From contig CAWFFJ010000026.1 in the NCBI GenBank assembly GCA_963814875.1, positions 62,001-126,000 on the forward strand: a DNA stretch of 64,000 nt. Direction: 5' to 3'. The notes beneath the pieces were generated by a model that worked only from the letters and a program-made list of their open reading frames with translations, had not been told where the DNA came from and did no database searches. Both the position numbers and the translations under genes were made by a program. The first letter of the stretch is position 1. Every line of letters begins with the position of its first letter. The DNA comes from CAVSIS01 sp963814875 (lineage in GTDB: Bacteria; Acidobacteriota; Thermoanaerobaculia; Thermoanaerobaculales; Sulfomarinibacteraceae). Of this stretch, positions 6,129 through 14,403 are shown in pieces.

Positions 6129-8485
6129 CGGATCGGCCGTCCGCGGACCGGCTTCCCTTCCTCTCCCGCCTGCCCCTCGGCCGCGTCTTCCTGTTCTGGC
6201 TGGTCGGCGTGGTCGTGCTGACCCTGGTGCTGGTGAGCGGGTTGGTGCTCGCCCACCTCGACAGTGTACTCATCGCCGAGCTCCGCGCCCACGCACGGGT
6301 TCTCGCGCGGACGATGGCGGTCGCGGTGGCCGACGGGAGAGTCCCCGCGGAGCTGCCGGAGGCGGTGCTCGGCGACGTACGCTCGGTGGAGGTCCGTCGC
6401 GAGGGCGGCGCCCTGCTGTGGCGGCTCGGGCCGACTCCCGAGGAGGTCGAGGCTCTCGACCGGAGCGGTCTGACGGTGCGCGAGAGCGTGACCGTCGCCG
6501 ACGGAGCGCGCCTTCAGGTCGTGCTGCTCATGGACACCGCGCGCATCCGCCGCCACCTCGGTGCCGCGGCGGTGAGGCTCGTCGCGGGGATGGGACTGGC
6601 CCTCGCCGCTGCGCTCGTGGTAGGCCTGGCCGCGGTGGCTGCCGTGGTGCGGCCGCTGCGTCGCCTCGCCGACCGTGCCCGCGAAGCCGGTCCCGAGCGC
6701 CCGTGGCCGCGTCCGGAAGAGATCGGCGGCAGCTCCGAGACGGTCGAGCTCGCCCGGGCGCTGGCGGAGATGGGCGACCGCCTCGCTGCGCAGCGCAGGT
6801 CCCTGATCGCCAGTGAGCGGCGCTTCCGGGACATCTTCGAGAGCTCTCCAACCCCCGTCCTCGAGCTCGGAGCGGAGCTCGCCGTCACCGGTGCCAACCC
6901 CGCGGCGGCGATCTTGTTCGCCAGCAACCCATCCGGGCAGGAGTGGATGGACCGACTTGACGAGCCCGCCGCCGAGACCGTTCGACACCGTCTTGTCGAG
7001 ATGGCCGAGGGCGATGCCGCGAGCTTCGAGGGTCGCTGGCGGCTGCCCGACGGCGACGCCGCCGAGGTCGAGCTGCGGGTGCGATGCCTCGCCGCCGGGA
7101 CGGAGCGGGCGTGGCTGCTCGCGGTTCACGACCAGACCGATCGGGTGCGCCGCCTGGGCGAGCTGTGGCGGCGGACCTTCGACGCCATGACCGACGGTGT
7201 CGCGCTGCTCGGTCCGGGCGGTGCAGTGGATCTCGCCAACCGCGCCTTCGCTCCCCTTGCCGGGCCGGTCGTCGAGGAGGCGGCCGCTTGCCTCCGGCGC
7301 GGCGAGGCTGCCGAGTGGGAGGTGACCGACGGCGGCAGGGTCCTCGCCTGTGCGCTCACCCTGCCCCGGGGCCTGGCTCACGGCATCCTCGTGGTTCGTG
7401 ACCGCACCGAGGCGGCCACTGCTGCGGCCCGCCTTCGAGAGGCCGACAAGATGCGCGCCGTCGGGACCCTTGCCAGCGGCATCGCGCACGACTTCAACAA
7501 CCTGCTCGCCGGAATCCAGCTCAACGTGCGCCTCATCGAGCGCGACCCGGACTCTGTGACGGGCGCCGCCGCGGCGATCCGGGATCTCGCCGAGCAGGGC
7601 TCGGAGGTGGTCGGGGAGCTGCTCTTGTTCGCCCGTCGCGAGACCACCCCCCATCGCCCTCTCGACCTCGCTGATCTGGTCCGCCAGCAGGCGGACCTGC
7701 TCCGCCACCTGCTGCCCTCCGGGTGCCCGTTCGTGGTTGCGACCCCTCCCAATCCGGTGCAGGTCGAGGGCAATCCGGTCGCGCTGCGCCGAGTGCTGCT
7801 CAACCTGGTGCTCAACGCACGCGACGCGGTCGCGGGCGGGCACGGCGGGATCGAGATCTCGCTCGGCGCCCGGGGTGACGAGGCCGAGCTCGTGGTCGCC
7901 GACCATGGGGTCGGCATCGCACCGGAGGTCCGCGAGCGCCTGTTCGAGCCGTTCTTCACCCAGCGGCCCACGGGGCGAGGGGCCGGCCTCGGCCTTGCGG
8001 TGGTCTATGCGGTGGTGAGCGAGCACGGCGGTCGGATCACCGTCGACTCACAGCCCGGAGTCGGGACCCGGTTCCGCGTGGTGCTGCCGCTCTCGCTGCC
8101 GGCCTCGGGCGAAGCCGACGAGCGCGCACCGGTCCTCGACGGGCGCCGCGTGCTGGTGGGTGAACACGACCCATCGCACGCGGCCGTCCTGGTCGAGGCC
8201 CTCGTGGTGGCCGGTGCCGACGCGCGTCACGCGCGCTCGCTGGACGAGGCCTCGAGGCTCGTCCGCGACTGGCGGCCGGAGGCCGCCGTGGTCGGTGCGG
8301 GCTTCCCGACTCAGGATCTCGTGAAGCTGACCGATGAGCTCGGTCCGTTGCCTCTGGTTGTGCAGGGCGGTGACGGAGCGTGGTCGATCGGTGACCCCGG
8401 GACCGGGTCCGCGCCGGGAGAGCCTCCGGGAGCGGACGAGTGGCAAGCCGATCTGATCGAAACCCTCAAATCCGCGTCCTCCTAG
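6125..8485 (+). CDS. Membrane sensor histidine kinase with PAS domains and a degenerate receiver
   Basis: The 786-residue kinase starts at TTG overlapping the previous stop. Two transmembrane helices (about 17-42 and 145-175) bracket a periplasmic segment of about 100 residues. PAS-like regions follow (about 235-345 and 350-430), then a HisKA dimerisation domain with the phospho-acceptor H455 in GIAHDFNNLLAG. The HATPase domain has VLLNLVLNARDAV (N box), DHGVGIAPEV (G1) and GRGAGLGLAVV (G2). The last 120 residues look like a receiver (VLVGEHDPSHAAVLVEALV), but the phospho-acceptor strand reads EAAVVGAGFP, with Gly where Asp is expected. It can probably autophosphorylate; the terminal domain is likely a pseudo-receiver. 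No response regulator is adjacent. Confidence 0.88.
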   Translation: MTDRPSADRLPFLSRLPLGRVFLFWLVGVVVLTLVLVSGLVLAHLDSVLIAELRAHARVLARTMAVAVADGRVPAELPEAVLGDVRSVEVRREGGALLWRLGPTPEEVEALDRSGLTVRESVTVADGARLQVVLLMDTARIRRHLGAAAVRLVAGMGLALAAALVVGLAAVAAVVRPLRRLADRAREAGPERPWPRPEEIGGSSETVELARALAEMGDRLAAQRRSLIASERRFRDIFESSPTPVLELGAELAVTGANPAAAILFASNPSGQEWMDRLDEPAAETVRHRLVEMAEGDAASFEGRWRLPDGDAAEVELRVRCLAAGTERAWLLAVHDQTDRVRRLGELWRRTFDAMTDGVALLGPGGAVDLANRAFAPLAGPVVEEAAACLRRGEAAEWEVTDGGRVLACALTLPRGLAHGILVVRDRTEAATAAARLREADKMRAVGTLASGIAHDFNNLLAGIQLNVRLIERDPDSVTGAAAAIRDLAEQGSEVVGELLLFARRETTPHRPLDLADLVRQQADLLRHLLPSGCPFVVATPPNPVQVEGNPVALRRVLLNLVLNARDAVAGGHGGIEISLGARGDEAELVVADHGVGIAPEVRERLFEPFFTQRPTGRGAGLGLAVVYAVVSEHGGRITVDSQPGVGTRFRVVLPLSLPASGEADERAPVLDGRRVLVGEHDPSHAAVLVEALVVAGADARHARSLDEASRLVRDWRPEAAVVGAGFPTQDLVKLTDELGPLPLVVQGGDGAWSIGDPGTGSAPGEPPGADEWQADLIETLKSASS

Positions 8486-8605
8486 CCGATGGTTGATCGA
8501 GTACTCCGAGGTGAGAACGCTCCGCTGAGTGCGGTGCGTCGCCGGCCGCAGCAGCAGCCCGGTGAAGGGTGAGGGCCAGAGTTTCGGCTGGCGCCGCGGC
8601 CGGAC

Positions 8606-8634
8606 CTGACCCTCGCGTCCAGCGTGCTATCGTT
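8606..8634 (+). promoter_or_regulatory. Possible sigma-70-type promoter
   Basis: CTGACC (8606-8611) and TATCGT (8629-8634) with a 17-base spacer lie 30 bases before the lipoprotein start at 8665. The 179-base gap after the kinase gene holds nothing else that was recognised. Confidence 0.4.
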
Positions 8635-8664
8635 GAAGCCCCAGGAGACCCCGGGAGGTGACTG

Positions 8665-9141
8665 ATGGCGGCCAGAATCACAGGAGCTCTCACGGTTCTC
8701 GTCCTGGTGTCGCTCGGAATGTCGGGCTGTCGGCGGGAGAAGCCGACGCCGGAGCCGACCTCAGTCCAGACGGCCGCCGCGCCACAGGCGGTCAGCTCGG
8801 CGGATGACCTCACCGCCGAGAGCGTTACTCAACGTAGACTGGCGAAGCTCGCAAACACTTTTGACGACGAGGTCGCGGAGACCAGGGTCGTGCCTCAGGT
8901 CGCGAGCCTCGCGGATCTGGCCGAGGTGCTGAGCACGCGTGGGGTCGCCGCCGACCAGATGAAGGACGGCTGGGGGCGGCCGTTCCAGGTCGTGATGGAG
9001 AACAACCTGCTCGAGATCCGTTCGCTCGGTCGGGACGGCGTCCGCGACCAGGGGCCGCCGGCCGGAGTGACCTCCGACCCCGACGCCGACATCGTGATCA
9101 TCGACGGCACCTTCGAGCAGTGGCACCCGGTCAAGTACTGA
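8665..9141 (+). CDS. Lipoprotein with a pseudopilin (GspG)-like C-terminal domain
   Basis: The 158-residue product has a lipoprotein signal with lipobox MSGC (C22), followed by a Pro/Thr-rich linker. The last 70 residues resemble the globular end of type II secretion major pseudopilins: MKDGWGRPFQVVMENN, IRSLGRDGVRDQGPP and DPDADIVIIDG match the GspG pattern of a DPWGNPY turn, SLGADG and a Ca-site DADI. It has no pilin N-terminal helix, so it cannot assemble as a normal pilin. GGGAGG lies 6-7 bases before the ATG. It precedes the glycosyltransferase and the minor-pilin cluster. A pilus-associated role is inferred from domain and location. Confidence 0.7.
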   Translation: MAARITGALTVLVLVSLGMSGCRREKPTPEPTSVQTAAAPQAVSSADDLTAESVTQRRLAKLANTFDDEVAETRVVPQVASLADLAEVLSTRGVAADQMKDGWGRPFQVVMENNLLEIRSLGRDGVRDQGPPAGVTSDPDADIVIIDGTFEQWHPVKY

Positions 9142-9180
9142 GCCTCCGACGGCGTGCGCGACGCGCGGGAGGATGACCCG

Positions 9181-11529
9181 ATGGTGCGCCGCCTGCCGTG
9201 GGTTCTGCTCCTCCTGCTCTCCGCGGTGCTTCACCTGACCGTGCTCGGCCAGCGCTCGTTCCACCACGACGAGGCGATCCACGCCAAGAGCGCCTGGGAC
9301 CTCGCCGAGAGCGGGCTCTACCACTACGACCCCACCTACCACGGGCCGTTGCTGTACATGCTCACGGCGGCCTCCTTCCGTGTCGCCGGCGACACCGACT
9401 TCACCGCGCGCCTGCCGATCGCGCTCGCCGGGATCGCCCTGATCTGGGTTGCCTGGGCGCTGCGCCGCCCCTTGGGCGAGCGTGCCGCCTGGTGGACCGG
9501 GCTGCTCGCGACCCTCTCTCCAATCACCCTCTACTACGGGCGCTTTCTGCGCATGGACGTGCTCGAGCTCCTGGTCGCCTCGGCGGCGGCTGTCGCCGGC
9601 TGGCGCGTGCTGCGCGGCCGGCGCTCGGCCTGGCCCTGGTTCGGGCTGTGGACGGGCCTCGCCTTTGCCACCAAGGAGAACGCCTACGTCACCGCGGTCC
9701 TGGTCGCAGCGGTGGCGGCGGCACTGGCGGCCGGATCCGGGCTGCGGCGCGCGGTACCCGCGGCAACATCCTGGCTCCTGGGCGAGCGCTGGGGGCTGAT
9801 CATGGCGGTGGCGGTCGCCGCGACCGTCACCACGCTCCTGTACACGGTCGGCTTCCACCACCCCGGAGACTGGTTCTTCCCGGGTCGGGCAGTGAGCTAC
9901 TGGTGGGGGCAGCACCACGCCCAGCGGGTCTCCGGACCCTGGTGGTACCACCTGCCCCGACTCGCCCAGTACGAGTTCTTTCCGATCCTCGCCGCGCTCG
10001 CCTGGGCGCTGCGGAGACGGGCGCGGCTCGGCCGGCTGGAGGCCGCCCTGCTCCTCTTCGGTCTCGCCAGCGTCGCCATGTACGCCTATCTCGGGGAGAA
10101 GGTGCCGTGGCTCGGGGTCCATCAGGTGTGGGCCTTCCTGCCCCTGGCCGGCCTCCAGCTCGGCCGCACGTTCGGCCCCCGTGGACGATGGTGGAGCCGC
10201 ACCCTCGCCGCCGTGGGACTGGCGGCCACCGCTGTCATCTCGGTCTCGGCCAGCTTCCTGACCGACGAGATCTCGCCCAACCTGAAGCGGGTCGAGACCC
10301 TGGTCTACGTCCAGACATGTCCCGAGGTCAAGGGCGTGGTCGAGGAGGGGCGTGCCGCGGCAGCCGCCGGCGCCGACCCGGCCGCGGCGGTCGCCGGCGA
10401 GGCCGGATGGCCGCTGAGCTGGTACTGGCGCTCGACACCGGTGTGGTGGTCGATGCCGAAAGCCGGCATGCGGCCGCCCCTGGTGCTCGCCAACCCCGAC
10501 CAGGAGGCCGAGGCACGCCGCATCCTCGGGCCGGGCTACACAGCACAGCGGGTGCCGCTTCGGGCCTGGTGGCTGCTGGAAGGCAGCGATCCGAGCCTCG
10601 GCGACGTTCTGCGCTACCTCGTGACGCGGCGACCGTGGAGCCCGATCGGGACGACCGAGATGGTCGTCCTGCGCCGGGTCGGGGACGAGCAGGCCGCGCC
10701 CCACGAGGTTCCGGTACCGGAGTCGCTCACCCGCGACCTCGGTGCGACCGCCGCCCGGGTGCTCGGCGAGGGTTGGCTGGCCGAGCCGCGCGGCCTCGCG
10801 GTGGCCGTCGACGGCACCCTCGCGGTGGCCGACGTGGGGCTGTCGTCGGTGGTGCTGATCGGCCCGGACGGGGTCCGACTCGAGCGCGGTGTGCCCGAGG
10901 ATCTCGAGCAGCCCGAGGCCGTGGCCTGGACCCCGGACGGGATCCTCGCCGTGGCCGACACCTGGCACCACCGGGTTGTGCTCGCGAACCTGGTGCAGGA
11001 CAAGGCGGTGGACACACCGGCGCCACCGGGCGGATGGTATGGCCCGCGCGCCGTGGCGGCGGCGCCGGATGGCACTCTGGCGGTCGCCGACACCGGCAAC
11101 AAGCGGGTGGTCGTGCTGTCGCGCGGAGGACGTCGGGTGCAGGTCTGGGACGCCGCCGCGGCCGGCGGGCTGGTCGAGCCGGTCGGTCTGGCGTGGCTTC
11201 CGGACGGACGCCTGCTGGTCTGCGACACCGGCAATCGTCGCCTGGTGGTACTCGACCGGGACGGTGGCGTCGGCTCGACGGTCGCCCTGCCGGATGCCTG
11301 GCGCGAGTTCTACTCTCGGCCCCAGGCGGCGGTCCTCGCCGAGGACCTGTGGCTGGTCACCGACCCGCCGGCGTCCGCGCTGTGGCTGGTCCGTCCGACG
11401 GGTGTCGAGCGCATCGATCTCGGCGCCTCCGGGATCTCTCCGGGAGGGATCGCGTGGCGCAGCGGCACTCTCTGGTTGAGCGATCTCGGCGGGCGCGTGT
11501 GGCAGATCACCGTCGCTGCCCGTCCGTGA
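9181..11529 (+). CDS. Agl23-like membrane glycosyltransferase fused to an NHL beta-propeller
   Basis: The first ~350 residues are a polytopic GT-C protein of the TIGR03663/Agl23 (dolichyl- or polyprenyl-phosphate-mannose dependent, PMT-like) type. The first loop carries the acidic motif SFHHDEAIHAKSAW, followed by YHGPLLYML and many hydrophobic helices. The last ~260 residues form NHL-type repeats, each with the pattern xxPxGLAVxxDGTLAVADxxxxRVVxL (for example PDGILAVADTWHHRVV, PDGTLAVADTGNKRVV and PDGRLLVCDTGNRRLV). The ATG at 9181 has GGGAGG 7 bases upstream; an in-frame GTG at 9154 lacks one. The enzyme probably glycosylates exported proteins from a lipid-linked sugar; donor and acceptor are not evident. 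Confidence 0.82.
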   Translation: MVRRLPWVLLLLLSAVLHLTVLGQRSFHHDEAIHAKSAWDLAESGLYHYDPTYHGPLLYMLTAASFRVAGDTDFTARLPIALAGIALIWVAWALRRPLGERAAWWTGLLATLSPITLYYGRFLRMDVLELLVASAAAVAGWRVLRGRRSAWPWFGLWTGLAFATKENAYVTAVLVAAVAAALAAGSGLRRAVPAATSWLLGERWGLIMAVAVAATVTTLLYTVGFHHPGDWFFPGRAVSYWWGQHHAQRVSGPWWYHLPRLAQYEFFPILAALAWALRRRARLGRLEAALLLFGLASVAMYAYLGEKVPWLGVHQVWAFLPLAGLQLGRTFGPRGRWWSRTLAAVGLAATAVISVSASFLTDEISPNLKRVETLVYVQTCPEVKGVVEEGRAAAAAGADPAAAVAGEAGWPLSWYWRSTPVWWSMPKAGMRPPLVLANPDQEAEARRILGPGYTAQRVPLRAWWLLEGSDPSLGDVLRYLVTRRPWSPIGTTEMVVLRRVGDEQAAPHEVPVPESLTRDLGATAARVLGEGWLAEPRGLAVAVDGTLAVADVGLSSVVLIGPDGVRLERGVPEDLEQPEAVAWTPDGILAVADTWHHRVVLANLVQDKAVDTPAPPGGWYGPRAVAAAPDGTLAVADTGNKRVVVLSRGGRRVQVWDAAAAGGLVEPVGLAWLPDGRLLVCDTGNRRLVVLDRDGGVGSTVALPDAWREFYSRPQAAVLAEDLWLVTDPPASALWLVRPTGVERIDLGASGISPGGIAWRSGTLWLSDLGGRVWQITVAARP

Positions 11530-11655
11530 TCGCCGTCACTTCCCGCTCCCCGGATGTCAAAGCTCTGTGAACGAGGGACTACGGTCCTTGACCTTCGATC
11601 GCAGACGTGACCATGATGAGTAGACATGGCAGCAATACCTTCTGAGGCAGAGACG

Positions 11656-12267
11656 ATGTCGTTCTCCCAGCGTGCCGTCCGCAGCACGAAGCGCGCCGGT
11701 GCGCGCGGCTTCACCCTCATCGAGGCGATCATCGTGGTGGCCATCATCGGCCTCATGCTCGCGGTCGCGCTGCCGAACTTCCAGCGCGCCCGGGTCCGGG
11801 CCGAGATGTACTCGCAGATCAAGCTCGTCCGCCAGGGTGTCGCCATCGCCCGGATCACCGCGATCCGACGCGGCCGGCAGGTGATCGTGACGACCAGCGG
11901 GAGCGGCGACTCCGTTCACCTGGTGGCCGGCATCGACGAGAACGCCAACGAGGACCTCGCCGGCGAGGAGATCTTCGGTGACTGGCCGTTCGGGGCGAGA
12001 ATGACGGTCGAGGACGACACGTCCAACCTGCTGCGGACGGTCAAGCTCAACGGGGTTTCCACCAAGGGCGTGGTCATCCGCCCGAACGGCATCGTGTGGG
12101 CCACCGCGTTGAGCGACGGGACCGGTTCCGGTGCGCTGCTGCTCACCGATCCTTCGGACAACGAAATCAAGGTGACGATCCACAGCGGCACCGGCACCGT
12201 GCAGGAAGAGATGAAGATCCCAAACACCACCAGCTATTCGAGCGACCTCAGGTACTGGAGGTTCTGA
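11656..12267 (+). CDS. Type IV minor pilin/pseudopilin, FimT/GspH type
   Basis: This is a prepilin-like protein. A short basic leader ends in Gly18, then the class III signal FTLIEAIIVVAIIGLMLAVAL with Glu at +5, cleaved by a prepilin peptidase such as PilD. The globular part (about 203 residues in the whole protein) contains QIKLVRQGVAIARITAIRRG, typical of FimT/GspH minor pilins. The ATG at 11656 has GAGG 8 bases upstream; an in-frame ATG at 11626 would lengthen the leader and has no ribosome site. It opens a cluster of four minor pilins followed by PilY1-like genes. Minor pilins prime pilus assembly and sit at the tip. Confidence 0.85.
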   Translation: MSFSQRAVRSTKRAGARGFTLIEAIIVVAIIGLMLAVALPNFQRARVRAEMYSQIKLVRQGVAIARITAIRRGRQVIVTTSGSGDSVHLVAGIDENANEDLAGEEIFGDWPFGARMTVEDDTSNLLRTVKLNGVSTKGVVIRPNGIVWATALSDGTGSGALLLTDPSDNEIKVTIHSGTGTVQEEMKIPNTTSYSSDLRYWRF

Positions 12268-12740
12268 TGGCGGGGCCTTGCCAGGGCGTCGACGGGCAAG
12301 TTGACAGCGGTTTCTCGTTGGTCGAGGTTCTGATCGCGCTCGCGATCCTCGGGTTCATCACCCTCGGAATCGTCGGCCTGTTCTCGCGCTCGATCATGGT
12401 CAATGCTAGCGCATACGATTACGCCACGTTGGTGTCGGTCACGCGGCGCTCGATGGAGACCCTCCAGGCGCAGCCGTTCGAGTCGGTGCCCGACACAGGC
12501 GTTACGCCGACGACGCTGCCCGACCCCACCGGGACCGGCAACTACGACGTCCAGTACACCTGCATCGACTACGCCGTCAGCAACTGGACGCAGGTTCAGG
12601 GGATCGCGTCGCCGCCGCCGTGGCCGACGCCCGGCGCCGGGCAGCCCGCGAACCTCAAGAAGATCACACTGGTGGTGACCTCGAGCCGAGAGCTCGAGGG
12701 GCGGCGTGAGTTCACTACGACGATGCTGAAGGTGCCCTGA
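12267..12740 (+). CDS. Type IV minor pilin, PilV type
   Basis: A 157-residue prepilin with leader MAGPCQGVDGQVDSG, cleavage before FSLVEVLIALAILGFITLG and Glu at +5. This matches PilV (N-methylation motif plus a short C-terminal domain). The ATG overlaps the stop of the FimT-like gene (TGATG), and CTGGAGG lies just upstream, so translation is coupled. A longer in-frame reading from 12096 would overlap the upstream gene for 170 bases and is rejected. It is expected to be part of the minor-pilin initiation complex with the neighbouring genes. Confidence 0.83.
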   Translation: MAGPCQGVDGQVDSGFSLVEVLIALAILGFITLGIVGLFSRSIMVNASAYDYATLVSVTRRSMETLQAQPFESVPDTGVTPTTLPDPTGTGNYDVQYTCIDYAVSNWTQVQGIASPPPWPTPGAGQPANLKKITLVVTSSRELEGRREFTTTMLKVP

Positions 12741-12741
12741 A

Positions 12742-13839
12742 ATGAAGCGTTCGCAAGTCTCCGCGCGTGGCTTCACCCTGGTCGAGCTGCTGGTGGCATT
12801 TGCGGTTTTCGCGGTGCTGATGATCTCCGTGCTGCAGCTGCTCGACTCGTCGACCCAGATCTCGAAGACCGAGTCGAACCTGTCCGATGTCCAGGAGAGC
12901 GTCCGCTTCTCGACCTACCACCTGCTGCGGATCGCGCGCATGGCCGGCGTCGGAGCGGGAACGGACGACACCGCCTCGACGTCCGACCAGCCGCCGGCGA
13001 TAGGGAGCTACCTCAACAACGGCACCAGCGTTGTGAAGCTCGCTGCGGACGTGCTGAACAACACGACCAATTTCACCGACCGGCTGGGCAACAACCACAA
13101 CACCCTGGCCAACCAGGACGTGCTCCTGCTGCGCGGATACTTCGACAGCGACCTCTACTTCGCCGACGTGGTGGGCTCGAGCATCGTGTCGAGCATCAAG
13201 ATAGAAGCCATCACCGGCGGCGGCGTGTCCCAGGTGTTGAGGCTCCCTTCGCTCAACCAGGGTGTGCTCCTTGAGGGCCAGGGCCGGTTTGCGGTTGCGA
13301 CCGTCGCGGCGGGGTCGGCCATCGCCGCCGGCGAGATGACCGTCAACCTCGACACCTCTGGCGGTGGCGGTATCGCGGGGGAGTGGCTCGGGCTCAACCC
13401 GAACGGGACCTTCGTCCCGCCGCCGCACGTCTACAAGGTTGCGTTCCTCGACACCTACATGTTCTTCGTCGGCACGGACAACATCCTGTATCGATGGCGG
13501 ATGTCGTCCAGCGGGGACAGCGCCGGCGAGCCGGTCGCGACCGACATCGGCGGCTTCCAGGTCGCGCTCGGGCTCGACATCGACCACGACGGCGGCCTCG
13601 ATGAGTGGATCTTCGACACCGCCGGCGAGACCCTGCCCTCGGACGCACTCCTTCCTGGCTACTCTGTGGTCGCCCTGCGGATGACCGTGTTCGGGCAATC
13701 GCGCAACCCGGTCGTGGGCTGGACGGAGCCGAACGCGACCTTCAGCGTCGAGGACATGGTCGCACCGACCGGCGCCGCGGCCGAATCCAAGTGGCGTGTC
13801 ATGCAGGTGGTCGCCACCCTGCGCAACTACTCATTGTAG
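12742..13839 (+). CDS. Type IV minor pilin, PilW type
   Basis: A 365-residue prepilin with leader MKRSQVSARG, then FTLVELLVAFAVFAVLMISV with Glu at +5. A large C-terminal globular region includes NLSDVQESVRFSTYHLLRIARMAG, the helix typical of PilW/GspJ-like minor pilins. It is one base downstream of the PilV-type gene. The long globular domain suits a tip-proximal adaptor that links core minor pilins to PilY1, which is inferred from PilW biology in other species. Confidence 0.84.
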   Translation: MKRSQVSARGFTLVELLVAFAVFAVLMISVLQLLDSSTQISKTESNLSDVQESVRFSTYHLLRIARMAGVGAGTDDTASTSDQPPAIGSYLNNGTSVVKLAADVLNNTTNFTDRLGNNHNTLANQDVLLLRGYFDSDLYFADVVGSSIVSSIKIEAITGGGVSQVLRLPSLNQGVLLEGQGRFAVATVAAGSAIAAGEMTVNLDTSGGGGIAGEWLGLNPNGTFVPPPHVYKVAFLDTYMFFVGTDNILYRWRMSSSGDSAGEPVATDIGGFQVALGLDIDHDGGLDEWIFDTAGETLPSDALLPGYSVVALRMTVFGQSRNPVVGWTEPNATFSVEDMVAPTGAAAESKWRVMQVVATLRNYSL

Positions 13840-13848
13840 GAGATCGCT

Positions 13849-14391
13849 ATGGCGTACCCCATTCACCCTGCCGTCACCGCCCGCTCGAGCGAGCGCGGGT
13901 CGGCCTTGATCCTCGCCCTGCTGGTGGCGTTGGTTCTGGCGGCGCTCGGCCTCGGCCTGCTGCTCCAGACCTCGCTCGGGCAGCAGGCGGCCGGCAGCGA
14001 CCGCCATGTCGTCAAGTCGAGCTATGCCGCAGAGGCGGGGATCATGATGGAGATCGCCATGATCCGATCTGGTCAGATCTCAGCGCCGACGGAGCCGATC
14101 GTGCTCGACGAGGACCCCGCCCTGCCGGGGTTCTTCCGCGGTCGATACGAGATCACGATCCCCCCGGGCCGGCTGTGCGAGGCCGAGTACCCCCTGGTCG
14201 TGTTCGGCAGCCAGGCCACCGAGCTGGGCGAGGAGACCGACTACCGACGCCGGATGCTGCACATCGAGAGCACCGCCGTGCGCACTTTGGGGATGGGCAA
14301 CCTCGGCACGACCCAAGCCACGGTCATCGCGGACGTTCTGATCTGGCCGTTCGACATGAGTTCCACGATCCTACTGCCGAACTGCTACTGA
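13849..14391 (+). CDS. PilX-like minor pilin assembly protein
   Basis: A 180-residue protein with a hydrophobic N-terminus preceded by ARSSERG and the run SALILALLVALVLAALG, matching the PilX N-terminal region. The +5 position is Leu, not Glu. YAAEAGIMMEIAMIRSGQ after the helix is the usual PilX feature (conserved xxAExGl). AGGAGATC lies 6 bases before the ATG, nine bases after PilW. In other species PilX cooperates with PilY1, and here the PilY1-like genes follow directly. Confidence 0.75.
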   Translation: MAYPIHPAVTARSSERGSALILALLVALVLAALGLGLLLQTSLGQQAAGSDRHVVKSSYAAEAGIMMEIAMIRSGQISAPTEPIVLDEDPALPGFFRGRYEITIPPGRLCEAEYPLVVFGSQATELGEETDYRRRMLHIESTAVRTLGMGNLGTTQATVIADVLIWPFDMSSTILLPNCY

Positions 14392-14403
14392 GGAGGCAAG
14401 CCA

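Noticed and set aside
5999..8026. 675-codon open frame on the minus strand over the kinase gene
   Set aside because: Antisense to a clearly conserved histidine kinase; no recognised motifs. Long reverse frames are expected with very high GC at third codon positions.
8761..10971. 736-codon minus-strand frame over the glycosyltransferase
   Set aside because: Composition artefact rich in Arg, Gly and His with no domain; the plus-strand gene is well supported.
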